From contig JAWKHH010000001.1 in the NCBI GenBank assembly GCA_041394945.1, positions 1,240,001 through 1,304,000 on the forward strand: 64,000 nucleotides of DNA. The letters run 5' to 3'. The stretch is from Bryobacteraceae bacterium (GTDB lineage Bacteria; Acidobacteriota; Terriglobia; Bryobacterales; Bryobacteraceae). The notes under the pieces were generated by a model. That model ran no database searches and was not told the DNA's origin. It saw nothing but the letters and a program-made list of their open reading frames with translations. Shown piece by piece: positions 1-9,000 of the stretch. The translations under genes and the position numbers were made by a program. The first letter of the stretch is position 1; each line of letters begins with the position of its first letter.

Positions 1-13
1 GGCGCCGGAGGCG

Positions 14-1249
14 ATGCGGAAACCGATCGCCCTCGATTGGAAAGCGGGGCGTTCGCACGAGAAAGCGACCGGCGACCAGCAGGCGCAGGATTATCACGAC
101 CAGGGACTTGCCTACCTCGACTCTCACGCGTTCGTAGAGGCGGCGCGGTCGTTTCAGGAAGCGTTGCGACTGGCGCCTTCGACGCCACTCACCTTGCTTC
201 GGCTGTCGGAGGCGTATCGGGGCGCGGGATTCGCGCCGGAGTCGGCCGCCTATGTGGAACAGGCGACAACGGCCGCGGAGCGATCGCCACGGGCGCGGCT
301 CTGGGTGGAAGCCGACCGGCTTGCCGAGCAGCGCGCCGGGGCGTCGGGAAAGCAGCGGCGCCGATTGAATGAGCTATCTCAGCGCGCCATCGACGCATTG
401 GTAGAAACAGACTCCGGAGACGGACGGGCGAGGATCGCGCGCGGCGACAGCCTCGAAGGCGCCGCCGCGATCGCCGAGTACCGGGCGGCGGCGAAACTGG
501 ATTCGAAGAGTCCGGGGGCGCATCACCGTCTGGCGCATGCACTGATGGACGCGGGCGACTTCGAAGCGGCGATCGAGGCCGTGCGCGCCTACCAGGCGGC
601 GGCGCCGCATTGGCCGCACGGGGCGCACCTGCTGGGGCATCTGATGCCGTTGGTCGGCAAGTGGACCGAGGCGCGCGAAGGCCTGGAGTCGATCGCCGAG
701 AAGGACGCCCACGGCCTTACTCTCCTTGCGGCAATGCGGGCTCGCGACGGCGACCGCACCGGCGCCGAACCGCTCGCCGCCGAGGCGTGCCGGCTGGGGC
801 GCTGCGCGGGGCTGCTGACATTCCTGCTCGAGGGCGCCCGTTTCGACGAGGTGCTGGAGGCAGCGGCGGCGGCTCGCTCATCGACCTTGCGCGAAGAACG
901 TTGCGCGGCGGAGACATCGGCCGGGTTCGCACTGATCGAGAAGCCGGTGGAGGGCGACCCGCGCCGCGCGTTCAAGTCCGCGAGGCTCGTCTGCAAGGAC
1001 GGGCCGGGGCGGATCGATCTCGAGCTGCTAGGCGCGCTGCTCGAGACCCGGTCCGGAAAGGCGAAGAATCTCGAGCCCCGCATCCTCTCCCTGGTTGAGG
1101 AAGCGGTGCGCCGCCCCGAGTGGGAGCACTGGGTTCCGCTCCTCAGCTATTACACACACGCCATTCTGCACGCCGGGCACGGCGAGATCGCCGCCGAGGT
1201 GGAGACGCGGCTCACCAGCATCGACAGCGGGCGAACCGGCCAGCCGTAG
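14..1249 (+). CDS. TPR-repeat protein, possibly 5' partial
   Basis: A 411-residue mostly helical protein. Tetratricopeptide-like units are visible near residues 25-90 (YHDQGLAYLDSHAFVEAARS) and 150-230 (AHHRLAHALMDAGDFEAAIE). TPR arrays are protein-binding scaffolds; nothing here names a partner. No signal peptide or membrane segment follows the first ATG. The frame is open back to the window edge, so this may be the C-terminal part of a longer protein. It converges on a small minus-strand gene 8 bp downstream. The function is unknown. Confidence 0.75.
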   Translation: MRKPIALDWKAGRSHEKATGDQQAQDYHDQGLAYLDSHAFVEAARSFQEALRLAPSTPLTLLRLSEAYRGAGFAPESAAYVEQATTAAERSPRARLWVEADRLAEQRAGASGKQRRRLNELSQRAIDALVETDSGDGRARIARGDSLEGAAAIAEYRAAAKLDSKSPGAHHRLAHALMDAGDFEAAIEAVRAYQAAAPHWPHGAHLLGHLMPLVGKWTEAREGLESIAEKDAHGLTLLAAMRARDGDRTGAEPLAAEACRLGRCAGLLTFLLEGARFDEVLEAAAAARSSTLREERCAAETSAGFALIEKPVEGDPRRAFKSARLVCKDGPGRIDLELLGALLETRSGKAKNLEPRILSLVEEAVRRPEWEHWVPLLSYYTHAILHAGHGEIAAEVETRLTSIDSGRTGQP

Positions 1250-1257
1250 CGCCGGCG

Positions 1258-1452
1258 CTACTTCTGCGCCGCACCACCGCCAGACTGTGCTTCGGTTTTG
1301 TGTTTCCCGTCCTTCCTGGTCCGGCGATGCTTCTTCACCGACTGATTGACCTCGGGGTGCCTGGCGGCAGTGCCCGAATCGGGGCCCTGGGCGGAAACGG
1401 ATGCCGCGGTCCCCAGCGCGAGCACGATCGTCCCGATGAGTAGTTTGTTCAT
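1258..1452 (-). CDS. Small exported basic protein, 64 aa
   Basis: An ATG at 1452 is preceded by a strong Shine-Dalgarno (AAGGAG, 8-9 bp upstream), which decides the start even though the frame is open further upstream. Residues 1-21 form a signal peptide (MNKLLIGTIVLALGTAASVSA, cut near AQ). The mature part is about 43 residues, rich in Lys, Arg, His, Gly and Gln (KKHRRTRKDGKHKTEAQ). No family is recognised. It lies 152 bp downstream of the DedA gene on the same strand, and that gap shows no clear promoter. Confidence 0.6.
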   Translation of the reverse strand: MNKLLIGTIVLALGTAASVSAQGPDSGTAARHPEVNQSVKKHRRTRKDGKHKTEAQSGGGAAQK

Positions 1453-1604
1453 TTGCGTATTCTCCTTTGCGCTTTCCACGAATCGCGCCGGACGGACTCG
1501 CTTCCGATTCACGGCCGTCCTCGCACTTTCAGAATCAGGCACTCTTGCATTCGGCCCCATCGCCTCGACAGGGGAGGCAACTCGCTCCCGATGAGTGACG
1601 CAGG

Positions 1605-2192
1605 CTAGCGGGAGGCCCGACGGAGTGTCCAGAGATCGGCCAGTTCGCGCCCGTGCGTTCTCCACAACACCGCGCCGGCGACGGCCACGGCGACAAGTAC
1701 GGCGAAGAGTTTCTCGTGCCGCTGAAGGTCATGGAGGAGCCGCCCGGCGACGTGGCCGCCGGCGTATCCGATGGAGCCGAACAAGACAGTCCAAATCACC
1801 GCGCCGGCCAGGTTCCACGCGGCAAAGCGCGCCGCAGGCATGTTCGTCGCGCCGCAAACAACGGGGACGAGTGTCCGGAAGCCGACCATGAAGCGCGAAG
1901 CCAGCACCAGGAGGCCGCCGTTGGTCCTGGACCACTCGACGATCTTCCGCGTTCGCGTTCCGCCTCGCTCCTCGTAGGCGGCGAGCAGCTTCGGTCCGGC
2001 CCGTCGCGCCGCCGCGAAGTAGACGTGGCTCGAAGCGATGGTTGCAACGCCGGCCAGCGCCAGCACGAGGGAGAGGCGGAAGTAGCCGCGATGCGCGAGG
2101 AATGCGGCAGTAAGGAGGGTGGCGTCGCCTTCTAGGATCGTGCCGGCGATCACGAACAGGTAGCCGTAGTGGAGGAGTTCGGATTCGATCAT
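1605..2192 (-). CDS. DedA-family membrane protein
   Basis: A 195-residue integral membrane protein of the DedA/SNARE-associated (VTT) family. These are inner-membrane proteins now linked to undecaprenyl-phosphate or phospholipid flipping and proton-motive-force homeostasis. Family signs are the N-terminal acidic EGDATLLTAAFLAHRGYF, the loop R-F-M-V-G-F-R-T-L-V-P-V-V-C-G-A near residues 99-115 and the following W-x-x-x-G-x-x-G-Y region. The start overlaps the stop of the upstream cNMP/DUF1003 gene in an ATGA (2189-2192), so the two are probably translationally coupled. The substrate cannot be told from sequence. Confidence 0.85.
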   Translation of the reverse strand: MIESELLHYGYLFVIAGTILEGDATLLTAAFLAHRGYFRLSLVLALAGVATIASSHVYFAAARRAGPKLLAAYEERGGTRTRKIVEWSRTNGGLLVLASRFMVGFRTLVPVVCGATNMPAARFAAWNLAGAVIWTVLFGSIGYAGGHVAGRLLHDLQRHEKLFAVLVAVAVAGAVLWRTHGRELADLWTLRRASR

Positions 2193-3034
2193 CGCGCCGC
2201 ACCCGGCTGGTGTTTGCGGAGCAACTCGACGATGTCGGCGACCTGCTCATTGAGGTCGTTGAGCTTCGTGCCAAGACCGCGGATCTCGGCTTCGGCGCGG
2301 CGGTTGACTTGGAAGTCGAGCTCGCCGCGAAGACGGTCCTTGGCGTCCTTGCGGTTCTGGCTCATCATGATCACGGGCGCCTGAATGGCCGCGAGCATCG
2401 AGAGAAAAAGGTTCAGGAGGATGAACGGATAGGGGTCCCAGGCGCGCGCGCCAAGAACGATATTCCAGGCGGTGTAGACGGCCAATACGGCGGTGAAAAG
2501 GATGATGAACCGCCAGGAGCCGCCGAACCGCGCCACAGAGTCGGCGACGCGGTCCCCGAGCGTGGATTCTCTTTCGATCACCTCGTTGGGATTCCGCAGG
2601 GATCGGGTTTGCACAAGCCGTTGAGCCGCATGGAGACGCGTGCCGAGGGTGGCGAGCATATCCATACCAGCGTCGGGCATCGTTGCGATGAGGCGTCGTA
2701 GGTCATCACGGTCCACCTCGAGGCACGTGGTGCGTTCGAGCGCGACGGCGCCGGTCTGATGCGCTGTTCCCTCGAGCAGGGATGCGAGTCCGAAGAAGCC
2801 GCCAGGAGCCGGCTCTTCGAGCGTGACTTCCTGCTGGTCGTCGTCGATCAGGGTGACGCGCACACGGCCTTCCACCAACACGTAGCCGCGTCCGCCAGGG
2901 TCGCCGCGGCGGTAGAGACGCTGGCGCGGGTCGAAATGACGTTCCTCGATATGCGACGCGAGTATGGCGAGTTCGCCGGCGCCGAGGCGGGAGAATAGCG
3001 GCACTCGGGTGAGGAAAGCGGGATCGCAGCTCAT
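2189..3034 (-). CDS. Cyclic nucleotide-binding domain + DUF1003 membrane protein
   Basis: 281 residues from the ATG at 3034 (MSCDPAFLTRVPLFSRL), a typical N-terminus for a cNMP-binding domain. An extended frame reaches 3379, but the extra residues are Pro/Ala-rich and look non-coding. Residues about 8-130 form a Crp-like beta-roll (phosphate cassette region GFFGLASLLEGTAHQTGAVA). A DUF1003 segment follows with two membrane spans (FIILFTAVLAVYTAWNIVL and PFILLNLFLSMLAAIQAPVI) and a C-terminal coiled coil. A GGGGA purine run lies 6-7 bp before the start. It probably senses a nucleotide or other ligand at the membrane and is coupled to the DedA gene. Confidence 0.8.
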   Translation of the reverse strand: MSCDPAFLTRVPLFSRLGAGELAILASHIEERHFDPRQRLYRRGDPGGRGYVLVEGRVRVTLIDDDQQEVTLEEPAPGGFFGLASLLEGTAHQTGAVALERTTCLEVDRDDLRRLIATMPDAGMDMLATLGTRLHAAQRLVQTRSLRNPNEVIERESTLGDRVADSVARFGGSWRFIILFTAVLAVYTAWNIVLGARAWDPYPFILLNLFLSMLAAIQAPVIMMSQNRKDAKDRLRGELDFQVNRRAEAEIRGLGTKLNDLNEQVADIVELLRKHQPGAAR

Positions 3035-3162
3035 GCGTCCCCATTTTCGCCCGGCCTCGATCCCGGGAGGCCGAACTCCCTTGAATAAGGGATAGAAATT
3101 GACCTGCGGACGGTCTGGTTTACCGGGCGCGGGCCTGCAATGCTGGAAACCGGGAGTCGTCC

Positions 3163-4200
3163 ATGAACTCAGCGCCACCGTCACCGTCGCCGTTGGGATT
3201 GGTGCTGGACCCGCCGATGTCGCGGCGGCAGGTGCTGTGGGTCGCCATCGCCGGCTTCGGACTGGTGGTGGGCCTGGTGCTGCTGGCGGGCTGGCTGGGC
3301 TACCGCGGCTCAGACCGGATCCAGGAGGCGGCGCACACGCTGGTCCGGGAGCATCTCGTGCAAAGCGAACGGGGCGCACAAGTAGAGGCGCTGATCGTCG
3401 GCCGGACGCGGGAGCTGATCGACGAACTGACCTGGATCTTGACTCTGTGCTTCCTGCTGGCGGCGGGAACGGCGGGATTGACGATCTGGATCATCCAGCG
3501 GGCGTTTTCGAAACTCGAATGGCAATCGCGGGAGCTGGCGCACGTCTCCTGGCACATGATCGACGGGCACGAGAAGATGGCGCGCCGGTTCTCGCACGAG
3601 ATGCACGACGAACTGGGGCAATCGCTGAGCGGACTTCGCCGGATGCTGAGCGGGGTCCAGCCGGGCGGGTTCGAATCGATCCGCGAGGAGTGCGTGGGCA
3701 TCGTCGACGAAGTGATCCAAAATGTGCGGAAGCTTTCGCAGGTGCTTCGTCCGGTGATTCTGGACGATTTCGGGCTGGACTCGGCGCTGCGGTGGCTGTG
3801 CGAGCGCTTCACGCGGCGCACGGGCGTTCCGATCGAGTATTCGTCGAATTTCAATCAGCGCCTGGCGGAAGCCGACGAAACGCATCTGTTTCGGATCGCG
3901 CAGGAGGCGCTCACCAACATCGCCCGCCACGCCGACGCGACGCAAGCCTGGGTCCGGCTGGCAGTGAGAGCGTCGTCGGTGCTGCTCGAAGTAGCCGACA
4001 ACGGGCGCGGCCTCGCGATGACCAATAGCGGCCGGGGATCGAGCCTCGGCATGGTGGGAATGCGCGCCCGGGCGCGCCAGCTCGACGGCGAGCTGATGAT
4101 TGAGAACCAGAAGAACGGCGGTCTCCGCATCCGCGTCGAGGTGCCGCTGCACAAGGTGGAGACGGATGCAGAGCAGGAAAATCCGAGTTTTGTTGGCTGA
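3163..4200 (+). CDS. NarL-type sensor histidine kinase
   Basis: 345 residues with two membrane helices (about 23-46 and 90-111) bracketing a short, roughly 43-residue periplasmic loop, then a HisKA_3 dimerisation segment with phospho-acceptor H148 in EMHDELGQS. The HATPase_c domain has N-box FRIAQEALTNIARHADAT, G1 VADNGRGL and a G2-like SSLGMVGMRARA. These are hallmarks of two-component kinases paired with LuxR/NarL regulators. The partner regulator starts inside its 3' end (4166), so the two are co-translated. The loop is too short for a known sensor domain, so the stimulus is unknown. GGGAG precedes the ATG. Confidence 0.9.
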   Translation: MNSAPPSPSPLGLVLDPPMSRRQVLWVAIAGFGLVVGLVLLAGWLGYRGSDRIQEAAHTLVREHLVQSERGAQVEALIVGRTRELIDELTWILTLCFLLAAGTAGLTIWIIQRAFSKLEWQSRELAHVSWHMIDGHEKMARRFSHEMHDELGQSLSGLRRMLSGVQPGGFESIREECVGIVDEVIQNVRKLSQVLRPVILDDFGLDSALRWLCERFTRRTGVPIEYSSNFNQRLAEADETHLFRIAQEALTNIARHADATQAWVRLAVRASSVLLEVADNGRGLAMTNSGRGSSLGMVGMRARARQLDGELMIENQKNGGLRIRVEVPLHKVETDAEQENPSFVG

Positions 4201-4807
4201 CGACCACACGATCGTCCGCAAGGGCGTCCGGATGTTGATCGAGGCGCAGGCGGATATGGAAGTCACCGCGGAGGCGCAGACCGGACGCGAGGCGATTGAG
4301 CGGACACGGGCGATCCGGCCCGACGTGGTGATCATGGACGTGTCCATGCCGGACTTGAACGGCATTGAGGGCACGCGGCAGATCTGCGATGAGTTCCCGC
4401 ACACCCGCGTGCTGGCGCTGAGCATGCACAAGGATTCCGTATACGTGCGCGAGATCCTGCGGGCGGGCGCACGCGGGTACCTGCTGAAGGATTCCGACGA
4501 CGCCGACCTGCTGCGGGCGGTCCGCTCGGTGGCGCGCGGCGAAGCATTTCTGAGCCCAGCGATTTCCGACGCCGTCCTGGTGGACTACCGGAAGCACGTC
4601 ACCAACCCGGTGGACCTGCTCTCAAGCCGCGAGCGCGAGATTCTGACGATGATCGCCGACGGGAAGACGAACAAGGAGATCGCGAACACGCTGAACCTCA
4701 GCGTCTACACGGTGGAGTCTCACCGCGGGAGCGTGATGGAGAAACTGAACCTTCACAACACCGGCGATATCGTGCGTTTCGCGATCCGGAACGGTCTGAT
4801 CAGCTAG
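4166..4807 (+). CDS. LuxR/NarL-family response regulator
   Basis: 213 residues from the ATG at 4166, which has an AAGGTGGAG ribosome site and overlaps the kinase gene by 35 bp. The receiver domain carries acidic pocket DD12-13, phospho-acceptor D58 (VVIMDVSMPDLNG) and the conserved Lys in LLKDS. The C-terminal LuxR HTH (SSREREILTMIADGKTNKEI, then SVYTVESHRGSVMEKL) binds DNA. It is the cognate regulator of the upstream kinase. The regulon is unknown, though the membrane protein 9 bp downstream is a likely member of the same operon. Confidence 0.92.
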   Translation: MQSRKIRVLLADDHTIVRKGVRMLIEAQADMEVTAEAQTGREAIERTRAIRPDVVIMDVSMPDLNGIEGTRQICDEFPHTRVLALSMHKDSVYVREILRAGARGYLLKDSDDADLLRAVRSVARGEAFLSPAISDAVLVDYRKHVTNPVDLLSSREREILTMIADGKTNKEIANTLNLSVYTVESHRGSVMEKLNLHNTGDIVRFAIRNGLIS

Positions 4808-4816
4808 CCTGTTCTC

Positions 4817-5449
4817 ATGCAGGACACGAGATCCGCCGAGCCGCGATGGCCTGGAGCCGCAGCCGTCGTGGCGGTGGCGGTGCTCAATTGGCTGTTGCCG
4901 CCAGACCTTCGGGCGGGGCCGGGCTGGGTGGCCGTGGCGGCGGTGATCCTTCTCGAGGGGGCCGCGCTGATCCTACGGCGCCGGCACGGCGTACTTGGAT
5001 ACTCCGCCGCGGCGATCGCCACCGCCGGCCTCGGCTTCGCGCTGGGGATCCTGATCCTCGATCTGATGACGCACCGCGGCACGCCGGCCGATCTGTTGCG
5101 GGCGGCGCTGCTGCTTTGGAGCATGAACATCATTCTCTTCGCGTCGTGGTATTGGCGGCTCGACGGCGGCGGTCCGCACGGACGCTTCGGCAAGGAGGGC
5201 TATTGCGGCGGTGCGTTTCTGTTTCCACAACTTACGCTACCGCCTCACGTGCGCCGCGAGATTCGCGACGAGGGCTGGCAGCCGGCGTTCGTCGACTATT
5301 TGTTCCTCGCATTCAACACGAGCACGGCATTTTCGCCAACGGACGTCCCGGTGCTTTCGCGATGGGCGAAGGTCCTGATGATGATCCAGGCATCGATCTC
5401 GCTGGCGACATTAGCGATGGTGGCGGCCCGCGCCGTGAACATACTGTGA
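4817..5449 (+). CDS. Multi-span membrane protein, DUF1345-like
   Basis: 210 residues with about five membrane spans. The segment NTSTAFSPTDVPVLSRWAKV followed by a hydrophobic stretch ending AARAVNIL resembles the C-terminal half of DUF1345 membrane proteins and the pore-like TSFSPTD element seen in some channel-related proteins. The molecular function is unknown. It follows the response regulator by 9 bp, so it may be co-transcribed. It also has TAGCCT exactly six bases before ATG, which could act as an internal leaderless promoter. Confidence 0.65.
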   Translation: MQDTRSAEPRWPGAAAVVAVAVLNWLLPPDLRAGPGWVAVAAVILLEGAALILRRRHGVLGYSAAAIATAGLGFALGILILDLMTHRGTPADLLRAALLLWSMNIILFASWYWRLDGGGPHGRFGKEGYCGGAFLFPQLTLPPHVRREIRDEGWQPAFVDYLFLAFNTSTAFSPTDVPVLSRWAKVLMMIQASISLATLAMVAARAVNIL

Positions 5450-5560
5450 ACCGGGACAGAGGCTTCGAGAAGGAGGTGCGACGTTGCAAGTCCGCATAGT
5501 GACGGGGACAGGCCGATGGGAACTCCACCCAGGCCGAGCCAGTGAAGCCGAGGCCGTCGC
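5450..5560 (+). promoter_or_regulatory. Structured leader of the EamA gene, candidate riboswitch
   Basis: A 111-nt leader. One strong hairpin is clear: GGCC(5511-5514)-GA-TGGG(5517-5520), loop 5521-5527, CCCA(5528-5531)-GGCC(5532-5535). A weaker GTCC/GGAC pairing spans 5490-5509. Phrases such as GGTGCGA, TCCGCATAGTGACGGGGA and GAGCCAGTGA loosely recall the core of cobalamin-type riboswitches, but the match is from memory and imperfect. No terminator or clear sequestering stem is seen. Confidence 0.3.
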
Positions 5561-5980
5561 GTGAAGTGGCCAGTTTTCGCCGTGCTGTCGGCGGTGTTCG
5601 CGGCGTTGACGGCGATCTTCGCCAAGATCGGCGTCGCGGGAATCGACTCCAACGTCGCGGTGGCGATCCGGACCACGGTGGTGGTTGTGTTCGCGTGGGG
5701 CCTTGTATCCGTGCAAGGGACGGGCGCCTCCGTGGCGGACATTCCGGGAAGGACGTGGACGTTCCTGGTGCTTTCCGGCATTGCCACGGGACTCTCCTGG
5801 CTGTGCTATTTTCGCGCGCTTCAGTTGGGCCCGGCGAGCCGTGTGGCTCCGCTCGACAAGCTTTCGGTGCCGATCGCGATCTTCCTGGCGGTGGTGCTTC
5901 TGGGGGAACGTCCGACGGCGGGGGTGGTCATCGGCGGCACGCTGATTCTGGCCGGCGCGGTGATTGCGGTAGCCGTTTGA
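5561..5980 (+). CDS. EamA-domain (DMT) transporter, single-domain
   Basis: 139 residues starting at GTG 5561 (MKWPVFAVLSAVFAALTAIF) with five predicted membrane helices. This is a single EamA unit, half the usual ten-helix DMT exporter, so it probably works as a dimer. Conserved features include AIFAKIGVAGIDSNVAVAIR near the N-terminus and YFRALQLGPASRVAPLDKLS followed by the GERPTAG helix turn. The transported molecule is unknown. It sits behind a structured 111-nt leader and 107 bp before the TonB-dependent receptor. Confidence 0.85.
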   Translation: MKWPVFAVLSAVFAALTAIFAKIGVAGIDSNVAVAIRTTVVVVFAWGLVSVQGTGASVADIPGRTWTFLVLSGIATGLSWLCYFRALQLGPASRVAPLDKLSVPIAIFLAVVLLGERPTAGVVIGGTLILAGAVIAVAV

Positions 5981-6052
5981 CCCGTGGGATGGCCTTCGGG
6001 CGATTCGATCCGCCGACTCGGGGCCCACGTCCAAGGCGTCAGCAATGTAGTA

Positions 6053-6070
6053 TTGTTAATGCATTAACAA
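6053..6070. promoter_or_regulatory. Perfect 18-bp palindrome, candidate operator
   Basis: TTGTTAATGCATTAACAA is its own reverse complement. It is AT-rich in GC-rich surroundings and lies 17 bp before the receptor start codon, just upstream of the AGGAGG ribosome site. Size and symmetry fit a dimeric repressor site (GntR-, LacI- or MarR-like). The cognate factor is not in the window. Confidence 0.55.
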
Positions 6071-6087
6071 ATGCTCCAGGAGGTCTG

Positions 6088-9000
6088 ATGCGTTTTCGAC
6101 TGCTTACCGCTCTCGTATTCCCCTGCCTCGCCGCCGCGCAAACCCAGTTTGCCTCGATTCGCGGCGTGGTGGAAGATTCTTCCGGCGCCGTCGTGGCCAA
6201 CGCGGCGCTCACGCTCACCAACGTCGGACAGAACCGCCCGTGGTCGACGCAGAGCAATGAATCCGGCGCCTACGTCTTCCAACAGATCCCGCCGGGCAAC
6301 TACAACCTGCAAGTGGAAGCGGCGGGCTTCAAGCGCTTCTTCCGCGAGGGCCTTGTGCTGCAGGTGGCGCAGATCGCCGAGATCAACGTTCCGCTCGAGA
6401 TCGGCGCGGTGACCGAGACAGTGCAGGTTTCCGCCGAGACGCCGCTGCTCGAGACGGTAAGTTCGACGCTTGGCGAGGTGGTCAATTCGGTGACGAGTGA
6501 GAACCTCCCGCTGAACGGCCGCAACGCACTGCAGCTGGTGGCGCTCACCCCGGGCATCAACGCGAACACGAATTACAACAACTCAGGCCAGGGCGGAGGC
6601 AGCATCACGGCGGTGGGTTTTTCGGCCAACGGGGGGAGGAACGTCTCGACGGCGGTGATGCTCGACGGCTCGCCGCAGGAAGTGATGGGGTACAACCAGC
6701 CGGCGTACGTGCCGTCGCCGGACGCGCTGCAGGAGTTCAAGGTACAGACGAACTCGATGTCAGCCGAGTATGGGCGCACTGGCGGCGCGGTGGTCAACAT
6801 GGTGCACCGTTCCGGAACGAGCGATTTCCACGGCGTGATCTACGAGTTTCTGCGCAACAACGCGCTCGACGCCAATGGCTTCTTCAACAACCTCAACGGA
6901 CGCGACAAGGCCGCATTCCGGTACAACCAGTTCGGCTTCACGGCGGGCGGACCGTTGACGCCGTCGCGGCAGACGACATTCTTCTTCGTCAACTACGAAG
7001 GGATCCGGCAGGTGAATCCGGGTTCGGCGACATTCAGCGTGCCCACCGTCGGGATGAAGCAGGGCGATTTCTCAGGGATTGCGAACACCATCTATGACCC
7101 GGCCACGATCAACGCCCAGGGCGAGCGCCAGCCGTTCCCCAACCGCAGCATTCCCATGGCGAGAGCCAATCCGGTGGGTTTGAAGTTTCTGTCTTTTTAT
7201 CCGGACCCGAACCAGCCGGGCGTCATCAATAACTACTTCTCGCAGGCCGGCTCCAAGACGGCGCGGAACAACGTTTCGTTCAAGATCGACCGCCGGATCT
7301 CGGACCGGCAAAACCTGTTCGGGCGCTTTTCCTGGGAGAACGCCACCACCGACCAGCCCCAGCATTTCGGCAACGCCGCTACCGGCACGCCCGGATTCAC
7401 TGGGGCGCGCAACCGCAGCGGCACCATCGACGACTCCTGGGTGGTGAGCAACTGGATTCTTCACGGCAACTACGGTTACTCCTATCACGCCAACCCGCGC
7501 GGCCCGTTGGACAACGTGATCACCTCCACGGACCTCGGCTTTCCCGCCCCGGTCGGCGCGCAGGCGCAGTTCGCCATCTTCCCGACGACGCCGGTTTCCG
7601 GTTACGCGCAACTCGGGCCGGAGGCCGGGTACATTATCGGCAACAAGTTCGAAACGCACACCTGGGCCGGCGATGCGTCGAAACTCGTCGGCACGCATAC
7701 GATCAAGTTCGGCGGCACACACAGGCTGAACCGGGTCTCAAACTTCCGGCCGAACAACCCGAACGGCAACTATAGTTTCAACGACGGGTTCACGCGCCGC
7801 TTCTTCAACCGCGCCGGCGGCGGCGACGCGATCGCCTCACTGTTTCTCGGCCTGCCGAGCGGCGGCCAGATGCGGTCCGAACCCGTGTTGGGGCTGCAGG
7901 TGAAGTACACGGCGCTGTTCGTGCAGGATGACTGGCGCGTCTCCGACCGGCTGACGCTCAACCTGGGCCTGCGCTGGGACGCTGACTTCCCGCAGACGGA
8001 ACGGTTCGACCGCGCATCCTGGTTCGACCTGCAGGCGCGCAGTCCCATTCAGGCCCCGGGTTTCGACTCCTTCTTCGGTGGGCTCGTCTTCGCCGGCAGC
8101 CGCACTCCGGGCGCGTCGCGGGGCATCAAGGACCTCGACAAAAACAACTTCGCACCGCGCGTCGGCCTGGCGTACAAAGTCACCGACCGGCTGGTAGTCC
8201 GGACCGGCACGGGCATCTTCTACTCGCCCACCACCGGCTTCGGCCCCAACGCCACCAACGCCGGCGCGCTCGGGTTCAACGCCATCACGACATTGGTGTC
8301 TTCGATCAACGGAGGGCGCACGCCGTACACGACGCTCAGCAATCCTTTCCCGGACGGATTCAACGCGCCGGAAAACGGGCAGAACGGACTCGCCACCTTC
8401 GCCGGGCAGGCCATCAACGGCAACCTCCGCTTCGATCGCGTGCCCTACAGCGTGCAATGGAATTTCAACGTGCAGTACGAACTGCCGGGCAGCACCTTGT
8501 TCGACGTCGCCTACGCCGGAAACAGTGGCGTGAAACTCCAAGCCAACTCGCAACTGAACCAACTTCCCGATGCCGCACTCGCGCAGGGCGATGGGCTGCT
8601 GCGCACGGCGCCGAATCCGTTCCTGGGCTTGCTGCCCGCCACCACGCCGCTCGGACGCGCCACCACCACGGTCGGCCAGTTGCAGCGGCCGTTCCCGTGG
8701 CTCACCGGGCTGACCCACCAGTGGGGCACGCAGGCGCATTCGAGCTACCACGCGCTGCAGACCAAGTTCCGCAAGCGCTACTCGAACGGGCTCCAGTTCC
8801 TGCTGGCGTATACATGGTCGAAGACCATCGACGATGTTTCGTCGGTGGCGGGCTTCCTCGGCGACCAGAATCCGGGCTACACCAACAACAACCGGCGCGA
8901 CCTGGACCGCTCGCTTTCGGCGCTCCACGTGCCGCACAACCTGGTCTTCAACTACCAGTGGGAGTTGCCGTTCGGCAAGGGGAAACCATACCTGAACGCG

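Noticed and set aside
2189..3379. 396-residue version of the cNMP/DUF1003 protein
   Set aside because: The first 115 residues are Pro/Ala/Arg-rich and unrelated to the family; the ATG at 3034 gives the normal N-terminus and has a purine-rich ribosome site.
5450..5560. Group II intron remnant
   Set aside because: A GTGCGAC phrase recalls intron 5' ends, but no domain V hairpin or reverse transcriptase is present.
5542..6087. N-terminal extension of the TonB-dependent receptor frame
   Set aside because: It overlaps the EamA gene in another frame, and the receptor's own ribosome site and signal peptide begin at 6088.
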